Assembly: GCA_015680685.1 (NCBI GenBank)
Contig: MNCI01020885.1
Location: 132,965-196,964, forward strand
Length of the DNA stretch: 64,000 bases
Source of the DNA: Gnetum montanum
Lineage: Eukaryota > Streptophyta > Gnetopsida > Gnetales > Gnetaceae
Direction of reading: 5' to 3'
Part shown: piece after piece, positions 12,376-25,023 of the stretch
Layout: each line of letters starts with the position of its first letter
Numbering within the stretch: position 1 is the first letter of the stretch
Made by a program: the position numbers and the translations under genes
The notes under the pieces: generated by a model
Databases searched by the model: none
Told to the model about the DNA's origin: nothing
The model's input: only the letters and a program-made list of their open reading frames with translations

Positions 12376-13650
12376 CTAAGTTGAAAGAAATTGAGAAGTG
12401 AGGTTGTCCATCTATTGAGACGTTGCTTGCACTATCTTGCTTAGGCTGATGGAAAGGTTTGAGTTGTTGCGTGTTGACTAGTTACTTTGTGTTTGGGCTC
12501 TCAAGTTTGTAGCTCAATAAGGCCCCAAAAGGAAAGGTTTCATAAATGATATAAGGCCCTTACCATAATGTTTGGAACTTATTCTTTTGTAGTACATGTG
12601 TGGGGTTCCAGTCTCCCAGTTGAAATTTTACTTTTCTTATCCTAAGGTCATGGTGCTTTTAGTTGAATGTTTTGTGCACTTTATTCAATGATAGGGCTAC
12701 TAATCAATTCTCATCTAGCACATTAAGGTTAATCAATATTTCTTTTTGTGCTAGGCTAAGGCCAAGATCAATGTCACAAGTTGTTGAAAGTGTATAGAGA
12801 TCAAATTAAATTAGAAGAGTTGGTAATTTCCTATACATTAACTCATAGTGAGAGTAGCCTATAGGGAGTTTCCATGTGGAGTAGTAGGCCTAAAGGGCAT
12901 CATTGAGTTTTTTTCTCCAATCTCTCCTATATTTGATAATTGTTCTTGTTAGGATTTTTGATATTTTCCAATTGGTAACCTTTCCTTGACCATTAGCTTA
13001 GGGGTGGTAGGATGTTGTGAACTTATGTTCAACCCCAAAGTGTTGCATGAGAGTGAAAAAAGTAACACCTACAGAATGACTATCATATTAAAAATTAGTG
13101 CACATGGCACTCCAAACCTGCTTACAACATTCTGTTGTACAAACTGAGCAGTAGTGGAAGATGTACAGTTGGTGATGATTGTTGCTTCTATCCATTTTGT
13201 ACAATAGTCAATAGTGATTATTATGTACACCTTTCCATTTAACATGGGTGTGATGGGACCCATGAAGTCTATACCTCAAATGTTAAAGGGTTCTAGTGGT
13301 TGGATCCACTTTTGAGGTTCCTCCATTTGAGTGGTTATCCCACCATCTCATTGATAGCATTCACAAGAGTAGATGAATTAGTGAGCATCCTTGAAGATTA
13401 TCGGTCATTAATACCCTACCATCAAGATCTTAATTATTGTGCATCTTCCTAAATAGTGACCCCCACAATGACCCTCATGAGCATGTTGAAGAATGTGAAG
13501 TTGATTAGCATCAAAGATACACCAACAAACCAAGCCATCAACACACACCCTATAAAGGTTTCTATTGATTTCCATGAAGTATTTGGCTTGATGAAGAAAT
13601 TGTTATTTCTTTCAATGTGGTCCAAGTCTTATGGTATCTCCTAAGTGAGA
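12376..13650 (-). pseudogene. Ty3-type integrase, degenerate (element B)
   Basis: The minus strand carries MGPITPMLNGKVYIIITIDYCTKWIEA (core start, about 13263) and VVSRFGVPCALIF (about 13110). It continues with the segment holding ANGQ, where the catalytic Glu is Lys (AAG, 12980-12982), and then LPIGYSHYELMY. The glutamine before it in HPQ has become a stop. Numerous stops; no frame is open across the domain. Confidence 0.8.
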
Positions 13651-15100
13651 AGATAAGTGAGCATGCCATCATACCATGTAGGTTCATTAGGCATTTGTTC
13701 ATTTATTACACAAGAAAAGAGGAGTTCATTAGGAAATTGATTAGAGAGTAAGCTCTCCTACTCTATGTTGTTCCATTGTAACCGAGACAAATGATCAACA
13801 ACCATATTCTCAGTCCTCTTTCAATCTACCATTATAAGATCAAACTCCTACAAGATCACCAACCACGGTATGACATAGGGGCTCACCATTGGTTTGTTCA
13901 TAAGGAAGAAAATGACATTATGGTTAGTGTCCAAAAACACTTTGTATCCAAGCACATAGTGTTTGAATTTCTTCAAAGCATATACCACCACCATAAGTTC
14001 TCTCTTCATTATGGTGTGGTTAAGTTGTGCATCCACAATGCTTTGGCTTGCATAGTGGATATAATAAGGATGTTTTTGATCATCCAACTACATAAGCATA
14101 GCTCACAAGGAATAGTTTGATGCATTTTTCATGATGTGAAATGGATGGGAATAATTAGGTGCTCATTGAATTGGAATTTCTACAAGCTTTTCCTTAAGTT
14201 GCTAGAATGCTTTTTTACATTCCTTGGTCCATATAAATGAGACATCTTTCTTTGTCAGCTCGACCAATGGTTTTGTGATCTTAGAGAAATTCTCTATGAA
14301 TCACCAATAGTAGCTAGTGTGTCCAAGGAATGACTAGAAATCTTTAATGGTTTTTGGTTGATGGGTTATTTCCTTAATGATCCTAATCTTTTTAGGGTTC
14401 ACCTCAATCCCTACTTGTAAGATTATGTGCCCTAGCACAATGTCCTTCTGGATCATCAAATGGCTCCTTTACCAATTGAGCCAAAGATTAGTCTCCACAC
14501 ACCTTTTAAGCACTTGCTTAAGGTGGTCTAGGGCTTGCTCAAATGTAGTACCCTTGGTGGAGAAGTCATTCATGAAGACTTCCATCCAACTACTAATCTA
14601 CTATTGAAAAATACTTAAGACATGGCATTGAAATGTTGCAGGGGCATTACATAGACAAAAGACATATTTTTATATGCAAAATTCTCCTAGGAACTTGTGA
14701 ATGTTGTATTGGGATAATCCTTTGACATAATCTGAATCTTGTTATAGCCACTATAACCATCCAGAAAGTTGTAATAGCAATGCCCAGAGGTAGTGTCCAA
14801 CACCTAGTCCACAAATGGTAATGGGAAATTATTTTTGTAGGTTGCCATGTTCAATAGCTTGAAATTAATACACATCCTCTACTTGCCACCTTTAGTTGGA
14901 ACAATTACAAGTGGGCTAACCCACTCACTATTTGTAATTGGATAGATAAACCCTACCTTGAAGAGTTATTCAATTTTCTCTTTGACAATCAACTTCAATT
15001 TGGGGTTCATCTATTGCTATAGCTGCCTCTTTGGCTTGATGGAAGGATTAGTATAGATGAAATGTTGGCATATCCTAGGATAAATCCCACTAAGTTCAGG
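13651..15100 (-). pseudogene. Reverse transcriptase and RNase H, degenerate (element B)
   Basis: On the minus strand, in order: the RT fingers near 14900 (weak), HCYYNFLDGYSGYN with the first catalytic Asp (about 14755-14733), the catalytic box as FMND instead of FMDD (14565-14573), then connection and RNase H parts (YYIHYASQSIVDAQLNHT, VVYALKKFKHYVLGY, IPWLVIL at about 14087-13848). The Asp-to-Asn change removes a metal ligand. Stops are frequent. Confidence 0.8.
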
Positions 15101-15389
15101 ATATGACCAAGCAAAGATTATTGACCATTTATTAACCACATTTAGTAGCTTCTCTTTTTTTTTTAGCAGTAAGGTTGACATTGATTATTATCGACTTGCC
15201 ATTTTTTAGGAATGCATACTTCATGTTGGTAGGTAGAGTTTTCAACTCTCAGGATTATTATTTAAAATTTTTAGGGATTTCAAACTATTCCCAATAAGTA
15301 TCATTAGGTTCATCATTAGAGAGTTGGTGATGAACTTGCTCCAATTCATCCATGCCTTCAACATAGGCACATATTAAGCTCTTAATTGG

Positions 15390-15950
15390 TTCCATGCAAA
15401 ATGTGCTAGTTTTAGGATCAGCTGTTAGCCATTCAATGTTCTCTTATTTTGTGGCTACTACGTATAGGCACTTTTGGGTTTTAGATTCATCTACACACTA
15501 TCTTCATGCTTTGATTGATGTGCTTTTGATAAATTACAACTTCTGCACACAGTTGCACCCTGTATCACTATACGTGATGCATGGAACTCTCTTCTTTTCA
15601 ATCTTTTTGAATGAATTTTTCTTGAAAATTTCTAGGGAAAGATTTCTAATGTCAATTTGTGCATCAACAATGCTCAACCAAGTCCTTTACATAATGATTG
15701 AAAAGTTCTCCTTGCAGTTATCAATCTTGATCACTAAGAAATTGACAAGATAGGAACACCCACAAACAATTATCACAATGTCCTCCACTAATTCCAAGGG
15801 AACAGTGATGGACTAATCTACCAATTCTAAACAAATTTTTCTCTTTTTGAGAGGAGGTAGGTTCCAAGCTTTGTACATTTCATGAGAAATCATATTGATA
15901 CCAAATCTTAAATTAAGAAGAGCCTTGAATGGCTCATTTCTAGAAATTTG
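15390..15950 (-). pseudogene. Retroviral-type aspartic protease, degenerate (element B)
   Basis: Homologous to the E1 and E3 proteases (MYKAWNLPPLKK, DLVQG/DLSLEI-like parts, and the C-terminal KIEKKRVPCI). The Asp-Ser-Gly triad found in E3 reads Asn-Leu-Arg here, so all three active-site residues are lost. On the minus strand it lies between gag and RT, as expected for a gag-pol element. Confidence 0.7.
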
Positions 15951-16556
15951 CAAATAGATTAGGGGACTTCTAGGATTAGCTATTTTCCTAGGAAGGTTAC
16001 CAGCCTTGATCTAATTGAATACATCATGGGTTAACATGGTTGTGTAGATCTTGGGAGGCATTTGGTTTGAAGAGTTTTTGAGGAAATAGATATAGAGGAT
16101 GAAGGAGACATAAGGTAACTAGTCGCATGAGTCAGTGAGGGCTTTGTAGGACTATTGGTCTGGAAGAACTATCTTCTTTTGGGTTTGGGTTCTAAACCAC
16201 TCAGTGGAGGAATCAGTTATAAGTTAATAACCTTGGTAGCATTACATTGCTATGACTACAAGGGGAATCTCACCTTGCATTAATGGAGTAGGAGGTAATT
16301 GGGTTGAGGGTGGAGGGACATGTGCTAAAAGGTGAGGAGGGTACTAACGAAATAAGGGCTTTCCTATGGGAGTTGGAGAATGAGCTTTGTAGTACTCTAG
16401 ATGGTAGTAGTGATGTTAAAAAGAAGTGTGATTGGAAGAGTCATGTGGAGACATGGGTTGTTGAACATAGTACCCATACAAACTTGGCTACTTGTAAGGA
16501 TACTATTGCCTTGGTGGTTGCATCCCCCACAACTATGGATGCTACCATTACTAGTA

Positions 16557-18242
16557 CTACTCATATAATTGTGGTGGAGCTCCAATTGGATAATAAGCTT
16601 GTTGTTGGTGGAACAACCTGGGATTACGTTGAGGATAAGGCAATCTTCTAGGTGCTTGCCTTCTTGATAACCTAGTATTTAGTGCATACACCCCAAATTC
16701 CTGCAAGTGTGATATAACAAAGCAACATCCCTTAGGATGTTCATATTGGAAAATGTCACACCCACCATTATCATCTAATTCTAACTCCACAACCTATTCT
16801 ATAATAATAGCTTTGCCCTTAATCCTTTGGTAGGCATGTTCAGCTTCCTTCCTTCTCCTCCAATCATGATCACTACTTTACTCTTTGGATTCTTCTACAA
16901 TTTTTAGAGTAGTTTGAAATTTTTTATCTAAAGATTCTTACATTTTTTCCACCTTAGCAAAAATTTTTGAAATAAATTTTTGAATTGAAAAGGTTTTTCA
17001 TTGCACCNATTGGACACAGCCATGGGAAGGTATTATTCCCTTTTGCATATATGTCCTATCCATGGCTATTCTCAGTGAGAGAAGCTTTGCCACATCATAG
17101 ATGGGCTTCAATAAGAAACGAGGAGAACCCTTGGGATCTATGCCCAAGGGAGATTGTCAGAAATTTGAGTCCATCAAATCCAAAGGTTGATTAACCAAGT
17201 TGCAAAAGAAGAAGGTGAGTTGAGGAAATAGGAAAGTGCTAAAGAATATAACTAGGATCCTTCCATTAGAAAAGGGAAGTTTGATTCTATGACAGTGAGG
17301 GGGAGGCATAACTTGATGAAGTGGTGCAATGAAAAACCTTTTCAATTCAAAAATTTATTTCAAAAATTTTTGCTAAGGTGGAAAAAATGTAAGAATCTTT
17401 AGATAAAAAATTTCAAACTACTCTAAAAATTGTAGAAGAATCCAAAGAGTAAAGTAGTGATCATGATTGGAGGAGAAGGAAGNTCCTATGATGTCCTATG
17501 CTACCCCTTCATTCATGATGGCCCATGTGACCATTAATAACCTACTGTTCACCTCCATCATGGTTTTTTCCTCTACGATTTTAGTTAGATTCAAAGGAGG
17601 AAGAAGAAGATGCAAATGAAGAGGGTAAAGAAGGAGGAGGATTACCATCACCAAGGTGTCTACCAGCTCCTCTCCATTTTTCATGGTCATGATTATCAGG
17701 TTTTTCATCATTATGATACTTCCCTGAGCCTCAACCTTGACTCTCACTTTTTCCTAAACTTGAATTGTTGATAGTGGATTGTAGATTTGGGTTCAAGCTC
17801 CCTTCATTAGAGTCAAAGGATGCAGAATCTTCATGTTGAGAACTCCTAGAGGAAGGATCCTCATTGTCTTTTTGGTTTAGCTGGAACAAGGGATTAGTGA
17901 ACCGTTTCCCCTTCATAATGTCATGTCACTTCTCCTGGTGTCAATCTTTGTTACATTGTGTTTCAATGGAATGGTAGTAATGATAATTGTAGTCTTACAC
18001 AACGTACTCTTCATGAAGATCCTAAATGCCCAACCTCTTAAGAGTTTGGAGCAACATCCAAGGAATAGATCGGTCAGGCAAGAACACAATGTTGTCTTCC
18101 ATGTCTTTACACCACAACTATTCATCCTAATGCATGATGAAGGTGAAATCAAGCACAAACTCATTTGGATGAGAATATACCACTTTGAATTCTTGGGGCA
18201 CGAGTAGTTTTGATTGATAATGCCTATGAGAAGAAGACATTT
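16557..18242 (-). pseudogene. Ty3-type gag, degenerate (element B)
   Basis: The start is ATG at 18242 (MSSSHRHYQSKLL), matching the gag starts of Z, E1 and E3. The N-terminal domain shows VVYSHPNEFVLDFTFIMH. The middle holds an acidic/serine-rich linker (about 17916-17731). The C-terminal end has a degenerate zinc knuckle (CDIFQYEHPKGCC, one Cys changed) followed by a proline- and glutamine-rich tail (PPQLYE). The gag domain itself lies within 17009-17482, where it reads in the opposite (plus) orientation because of an apparent assembly inversion. Confidence 0.8.
17008..17483. other. Flipped contig between two single-N gaps
   Basis: Single N characters stand at 17008 and 17483. The 474 bases between them carry gag in plus orientation, whereas gag on both sides is minus. 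The last 160 bases (17323-17482) are an exact reverse complement of the 160 bases left of the first N (16848-17007). Turning the segment around makes gag run continuously and turns the inverted repeat into an ordinary contig overlap. This is an assembly artefact, not a biological palindrome. Confidence 0.9.
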
Positions 18243-18378
18243 TCACTTAGAAGAAAAATAACAATGTGCTATAAGTATTATTATTATTATTATTCAAATG
18301 ATTGTGACTTTAGCATTCATTCCAATTATCTTAAATAACTTTCGTTGAGTCCTAGCTAGTTCATGTATCAAACTACAA

Positions 18379-18398
18379 GTCCCTGGCAACAACACCAA
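18379..18398 (-). other. Primer-binding site (element B)
   Basis: Minus strand TTGGTGTTGTTGCCAGGGAC next to the LTR end at 18399; a decayed form of the tRNA-Asp-type site. Confidence 0.7.
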
Positions 18399-18765
18399 TG
18401 ATGAATAGTGAGTAGATCCTACGCCCAACCATACGAATCACTAAGCATTCATGTATGATCCGGTCAAATTCTGTGGACTTATAGCTTTCTAATCATATTG
18501 GTCTTTAGGAGGCAAAACTAACCATTACAATCATTGTTTTCCCAGTTACACTTGTGAAATGTAAAGGTATGGTTATGTGCAACTGAGGCATATGATTTTT
18601 ATCATTTTTATGTTTTATGTTGTAAGTTGCCTAAGAATAAAGAATAAAAAATTATATATTTAATTTCTAACTTACTCTAACCAACTAACATTTAACTAAT
18701 CCTAAATAAGCATCGATTACCACTTTCCGTACACATCTTGAACATGTTTAATGCTACTAGATTAC
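18399..18765 (-). repeat. 5' LTR of element B, inner part
   Basis: The LTR starts TGATGAATAG at 18399 and is interrupted at 18765 by element E1; it continues at 25873. The last five bases (ATTAC, 18761-18765) are the target site duplicated by E1. Confidence 0.8.
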
Positions 18766-19606
18766 TAATGGGACGCAATATCGCATGGGCCCCGATATTG
18801 CATCCCCCATGATATCGCGTATGCAATATCGTGTCTTCCCCTATGATATCACCTACGCGATATTGCAGTGCACCGTCAAATCTATAAATAAGATGTGGCT
18901 CTCCCTTGTTTCTCAATCTAGTCCTAGACTGTAGTGAAACTTTGGCAGTTTTACTCTCCAGAGATAGGATAATTTCCATGTGCCCACAGTAGGAGCTCCA
19001 AAGTGAATAGATCTTTATTCAAGCAAATATTATACTTGAATAGAAGTTTGTGTACAGCAATAAAGACAAACTTCTTGGATAAACCTTGCAGTGCATGGAA
19101 TAGGCTAAATAGGATTTTATTTACTGTTATTTATTATTTATCATTTAAATGATTTATTATTTGATTAATTCTCTCTCAACCCTTCTCTCCTAGTTAAGTG
19201 CATTCAGTACAACGGCTTCGAGCACGTGCGTTACGCTTGGTGATCCCAGCAACGATTAGCGTTTGGTAACCAAGGTTGCATTGGTTCAGGGTGTGAACGG
19301 TAAGTGGGAACGGATACTGATGCTAGGTTAATTAAGACTTAGTTAGTTAGTTAAAGTTAGTTAATTAGTCTCTTCATCCTTCACCTCATTAGCATAGGAG
19401 ATAAAATAGAAAAGATATAAAAATCATATACCTCAAACTTACTTAACCATACAACTGTGACAAATACAAGTCTGGGAAGATAGTGAATGATTAACCTTAA
19501 GTGTTCCATAAGGCATGTAGGTACTTAGTCTATAGAGTTCAACCGGATCATGCATGTAATGCTCGGATTTGTATGGTTAAGTGTAGGGGTACCTCGCCGC
19601 TCATCA
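18766..19606 (+). repeat. 5' LTR of E1 (841 bp)
   Basis: Begins TAATGGGAC (one G-to-A change from TGATGGGAC in the 3' LTR) and ends CGCTCATCA. The GATATC palindrome array lies at about 18776-18868 and the TATA box (CTATAAATA) at about 18882-18890. Confidence 0.9.
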
Positions 19607-19626
19607 TTGGCACTGTTGTCGAGGAC
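19607..19626 (+). other. Primer-binding site (E1)
   Basis: TTGGCACTGTTGTCGAGGAC directly after the LTR. It matches the tRNA-Asp-type site of element Z with few changes. Confidence 0.8.
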
Positions 19627-19750
19627 TAAGTGTTTGTGCACTAAGTAGAACATAGGAGATCATCCACATCATTGGGAGCTTAAATCAACCCTTAGGGTTA
19701 ATTAAACAAAAAATTATATAATGGTTAATCAGCACACCAAATAAGACACA

Positions 19751-22313
19751 ATGTCTTCTTCTTCTTCTCATAAGAGCACTTCACCAGCTAAGGATCATAC
19801 AAGAAATAGTTAGCAGTCTAAAACACATAACCAAAATTTCATAGTTCCTCAACAATACCAAGTGGTATATACCCATCCCGATGAGTATACCCTAGATTTT
19901 ACCTTTATCCTCCATTAGGATGAACAACTGCATTGGAGAGATTTGCAAGGTAACATAGTGTTACCTCTAGATCGGGCAGTCCCTAACATGCTCCTCTGTG
20001 CTCTAGCACTGATAGGCATGACACAACTATACGTTGAATATGTTGCAGAAAATCATGACATAAGGGATTACCATCCCATAGAAGCACAATGTTTAAGGGA
20101 CTCAAGGTAGGATAGCCACCATACATTATTGAAGGGTAAAGGGGTCCCACATGTCCTAAGTGAAATTGGAGATGGTAAACCACTTATAACGGGTTCTCCA
20201 TCAAATGATGTTCCCCCTTCTAATGATAGTGAGGAGGAGGGGTATTAGAACCTACACTCCACGATACACAATCCTGGTTCTGATCCCCATGAATGCCAAC
20301 TATTCACTAAGGGAATGAAAACACATGAGAAGGACGGGCATTCAGATCATCATCATGATCGGGGCTGTAGCCATAGAAGAGAAGATGAGAAACATCATCA
20401 TGGTGATGGTTCTCCTTTTTCTTCCCCTTCATCACATCATTCACCCTCTGCTTCCACATCTGGACGTAGTCATAAAGAGCATCATGGTGAGGATAAGGGT
20501 AAGTGAAATGAGAGACCTCAACAAGAGAGTCAAGAGAGAGGATGAGGGCAGTCTAGAGAGTCTAGGCATGGTAGAAGGGAAAGTAGGAAACCACATAGAC
20601 ATCATAGGCATCATGAAAGAGATGATCAGGATGAACCCCTACTTGCAAACGAGAGTATGTTAGATATCATAGAGGCAATGAGAATACCAACAAGGCATCA
20701 AAAGATAGTCAAATCAAAAGACTTGACATGAACAACATCCCACGCTTCGAAGGGGGGTATAACGCTGATCCAAAAAATCATTTACAGGCATTCCACAATG
20801 CCTGTGTCTTGAAAAACATAGAAAACGAGTGGTAGAAACTAAAGTTGTTTCCTAGGATACTCATAAAGGAAGCAGAGAGTTGGTACAGGTCCTTCGAACT
20901 AGAAACCATTAGGCGATGGAGTACAATGTTAGAGTTGTTCAATGATAAATACCAAACATACTCCAGAGTGTCCAATTTACATAAACAAATCCAAGGATGG
21001 AAGCAAGGTACTCATGAACCCTTGGATGCTGCCATGGGCCAATACTATGCATTGCTACATCATTACCCGGGCCATGGTTATGCACAACGGGATCAACTAC
21101 GCCACCTCGTAGATGGGCTAAGGTATGAAACTAGGAGAACCCTTGGGAAATATGCCCAAGGGAGACTATCTGAACTTAGATCCCATGAAATTCATTGATT
21201 TTTGGATCAAGTAGCCAAAGGAGAAGGGGAGCTATGGAAAAGAGAAAGCGCGGAAGAATATAATCGTGATCCTTCCCTTCGAAAGAAGGGAGTGAGATTC
21301 TACAATGAAGAGGATGAGCCACCACTCGAAGAGTTGGTGAATAGAAAAACCTTGCCACTTCAAAAGCTAAAAACAGAAGTGGTAGCTAAGGTAGATCAGA
21401 TACAGGACTCTTTAGATAGTAGACTTGAACTTGTCCTAAAAATCATAGAGGAATCTAAGGAGGAACGAAGTAGTGACAAGGATAAGGAAAAGCAGAGAGA
21501 TTCAAATCATGCTTGTGACAAGGGTAAGGGAAAAATGAATATCTCCAATGAGGTTGTGGATTAAGACACAAAAAATAATAGTGGATGTGAGATCTGCCAA
21601 TATGACCATCCTAAGAGATGTTGTCCAATCATCTCACATCTACAAGAGTCTGGGGTGTATGCACTCAACCTGAGACTTAACAGATAGTAAACACCTCGAA
21701 GGTTACCTTATCTCCAAGGTAGCCCAAGGTAGTTCCACCAACCGTTAATGTACTATCCAAGTGGAACTCTACCACAACCTATCGGGCAACATCAGTAGTG
21801 GCAACATCCACAATCATGGGGGATGCCACCACCTAGGCAACAATACCTTTACTGGAAACCAGATCCTTATGGCTATTATGTGCAGTAGCCGGTTTCTCTA
21901 AGTGACTCTATGGGTCACACAACCCCACAACATTACTACCAAGTTTGAGAGTATTTTAGAAGGACTCCTTCTCCTTCGGGAGACACTCCACACATGTACC
22001 ATCCTCCAAATCCATCTGTCACTCTTACGTTGGTAGTTCCCATACCACCTGCTCCAACAATGCAAGGGGAACTCCCCACTCAACCGCAGCAATGTAATAC
22101 TACGAGAGCTATAAACCTTCAACCCACTGCTAGTTCTAAAAACCATAAGAAGAGAAGATCTTTCTTTAGAACCAAAAGCCCAGACAAGCTCTCACAACCA
22201 CAAGCGGTTGAGTCTGTGTATGCTCCTCCAACACATAAGGCTTCGGAGCTCCCTTCAAACCAATACAAGAGCTCAACGCATATGGTTATGTTAACACACA
22301 CCATAACTAACTA
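19751..22313 (+). pseudogene. Ty3-type gag, degenerate (E1)
   Basis: The start is ATG at 19751 (MSSSSSHKS). Parts in order: N-terminal domain (YTHPDEYTLDFTFILH); a histidine- and serine-rich low-complexity linker (about 20315-20510, HHHDRG and similar); the gag domain (IKEAESWYRSFELETIRRWS to GKYAQGRLSELRSHEIH, about 20845-21198); a charged helix (about 21380-21530); a shortened zinc knuckle Cys-x2-Cys-x3-His-x4-Cys (from about 21586); and a proline/glutamine-rich tail ending near 22313. Two open pieces of 117 and 120 codons cover the gag domain, so this is one of the better preserved gags. Frame changes occur near 20700 and a stop at 21199. Confidence 0.85.
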
Positions 22314-22319
22314 GATTAA

Positions 22320-22800
22320 GGTAGGCCACCTTCCCAATAAACTCTCTGATCCTAGAAGTCCCTTAATCTACCTCCAAGTCATCAGGAACGAACCACATAA
22401 GGCTCTTCTTGACTCAAGTTCCTGAGTCAACTTAATATCACCAGAAATGTATCAAGCCTGGAACCTGCCCCAACTTAAGAAGAGCAATATTCAACTAGAG
22501 CTGGCTGACCAGTCCATCACCATTCCCTTGGGATTAGTGGAGGACATCATTACCACTGTGTGTGGTTGGTCATACCCAATTGATTTCCTAGTGATAGAAG
22601 TCAACAACAACAAAGGGGACTTCCCAATTATAATGGGAAGGGCATGGATAAGTACAATAGACACATGCCTAGAAATCTATGATCTTTCCTTGGAAATATC
22701 TAAGGTAAACATTTATGGAACTATCGAGAAGAAGAAAGTTCCATGCATCGCATACAGTGACTCATCAGGTGATGACATGGAGGAATGCTCAGCACCTCCT
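22320..22800 (+). pseudogene. Aspartic protease, degenerate (E1)
   Basis: The protease would cut the Gag-Pol polyprotein. The active-site triad at 22411-22419 reads Asp-Ser-Ser instead of Asp-Ser-Gly, and a TGA stop follows four codons after the Asp. The flap and C-terminal part are open for about 120 codons (MYQAWNLPQLKKSN, DFPIIMGRAWISTIDT, YDLSLEISK, IEKKKVPCIAY). A tail to about 23000 has no recognisable domain and leads straight into the 3' spacer without RT. Confidence 0.8.
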
Positions 22801-23090
22801 ACATGCAACCAGTGTTCCTTAGAAACTCCACGACGAAGTTGCATGTATGTAGCAACCACACAACAAGTGGACACCCCGTGGTTGACAGCTAATCAAAAGA
22901 GCAACCGACCAACATGCATGGAACAAACTGGGGGAACAACTCGCGGCCATAACGAAGGCATAGATACGTTGGAATATGAGCGTTGCCGACTTCCATCCCT
23001 TAATCTAATAACATCAATTGGGAGAAGTTGGACACTTCTAAGAAATTCAAATAGGCATTTATTATTTCAGATGTCTTCCTTTCCATTCAG

Positions 23091-25012
23091 TCATGGGGGA
23101 GATGGCCATCTATGCTGATCATTTGGGGCCCTTAGTTCTTCTAAGTTTTTGGTTTACACATTTTTGTTTTACACATTTTTCTTTTACACATTTTTTGTTT
23201 TACACATTTTTGTTTTACACATTTTTTTTTTATAAATTTCTTTAACTTTTTGTTTTACAACATCGTTATACTTTTTCATTTTTGTGTGTGTATTATCCAT
23301 CTTGTAAGTTTGTCATTTAATAAGTGTTCTTAATGATGGTATGAACTCTTTTCCTATTGATTGCTAATGTTTGGTTTTTACCTTTAAGCTATGATGTTGA
23401 TACTAAGGTATATCTTTTTTGATTTGATTGGCAATTATTTCACTCCATCCATACATCCACCAGTTCTATGGTTTCCCTTGGCTTGGAAATGTACAGTCCC
23501 TTTCTAATAAGAACTATAACAAATCAGTGACTAGGCATTTTTCAAACTAAGGAAGGACTCAAGGCTTGAAAAGGGTGTGACTTCAAGGGAACTTGATGCA
23601 TTTGTGTTAGCCATTCTCTTGGGTGCTTGGATGTCTTCTTCTTGAGTTTTCTTACCATTTTGACATTACCCAATTATCGGGAAGCTGAGTTCATAAAAAT
23701 AACAAAGTCTTTGCATGGTGTGGTTCTCACACATAATAATAATAATAATAAACTGTGAGAATTGAAAGCACATCCCTTAGACGAAATAATCATTTGGGCT
23801 ATAAGCACTAGTTACGGAACTCAAATAAAAATGTTCCCTCTAACTAAGGCCCTTCTCACTTCCCATTCTCTCCTCCTTGTTTCGTCGAAATGGTGGTGGC
23901 TCTTGGGTGACGGCACTCTTGTTACTTCAAGGGGATAGATTGGCCGAATGCATTAATGGGAATTCATTGGATGTGGTTTGTTTGAGGCCGGATTTGGAAT
24001 GGGACCTACTAAGTCACATTAACCATGAAACACACAAGGGGCTTCCCACCACCTTGTTCTTGGGATTCCATTCCATTCTCTTCTCTCCATCCTTCTCTCC
24101 ATTGTTCACCTCATTGCCGGTTGTATCATTAGTGTATATTTTAGTTGATGCATTGTTTTATTTTTGGTAAACTCTTGTGGTTAAGACTTTAACTCTTGTT
24201 CGAAGTGACATTCCCAGAGCCTAGGGACTCTTTGAATGTGGGTTTGCCAAGGCATTAAGGACACAAGCCTTCTTTGGGGAGGACCCACTGACATTCCTAT
24301 TTGATGCACCAGTTAACTTCTTTCCCTTAACATTTTTTTTGCAATCATTTCTATTTTGTTCATTTCCATCTTGACATCCATTTCATCGACGTTATAGTTG
24401 TCTCTTTTTCTCCATCTTTCTTGTTCTTTTTCTTTATCCATTCTATCGCTACCAGAGGTTCACTCTTAGTCATGGGGGTCCAGACCCAAATTTTTTCGAT
24501 TTTCTCCTAACCCCTACACCTTCGGTAGTCACCACTATGATATCTCCAGATTTGTATCAGCCATACCACAACTCAGCCAATGGAACTTTCACCGAAGCAA
24601 GGTATCAACTGCATTGAAATTCATTTACCCTTGCTAATATAAAGACTATGTTGTGTGTGTAGATGGCAATTATATAACAACAGATTGGATTTGGAGAGAA
24701 CACCTAGAATGGAGCAGTGTTGAAATAGCTATGCAAGGAACAAGATGGATGGTGTGCTTATGGATGGACAATGAAAGGCGCAATCTTGGCGTTGGCAGCA
24801 GCAAAACTTCTTTCTCTCTCTCTTTCTCAGCTGCCAAATGAGGCCTAATGTCAAATGTATAAGGTGTTCACTCTTGTTGTCGTGAACACTAGTTTTGTCT
24901 TGTCTTGTAATGATGATCTATTCACATGTCATCCCATTAGTTCCATTTTGAGTCAATAATCCCATACCATCCCAATATTTTGTAAGGAACTCAAGGACGA
25001 GTTTTTATTTAG
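23091..25012 (+). other. 3' noncoding spacer of E1
   Basis: Begins at AGTCATGGGGGAGATGG (motif at 23091) and has a second copy TCATGGGGG at 24470. Conserved blocks lie at about 23573-23598 (GGGTGTGACTTCAAGGG) and 24272-24290 (CTTTGGGGAGGACCCACTG). A TTTTACACATTTTT tandem repeat occupies about 23150-23225 and (AAT)n lies at about 23737-23752. No accessory ORF or internal palindrome array. Confidence 0.7.
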
Positions 25013-25023
25013 TCATGGGGGTA
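25013..25023 (+). other. Polypurine tract (E1)
   Basis: TCATGGGGGTA immediately upstream of the 3' LTR, the expected place for the plus-strand primer. The same string precedes the 3' LTRs of E3, E4, A and M2. Confidence 0.75.

Noticed and set aside
16848-17482. Long perfect inverted repeat as a hairpin, foldback element or cruciform
   Set aside because: Both arms end at single Ns, arms are exactly identical in otherwise diverged DNA, and gag orientation flips between them; an assembly inversion explains all three.
23877-24170. 97-codon plus-strand ORF in E1 spacer
   Set aside because: The homologous spacers of E3, A and B do not keep the frame; it is a chance opening in conserved noncoding sequence.
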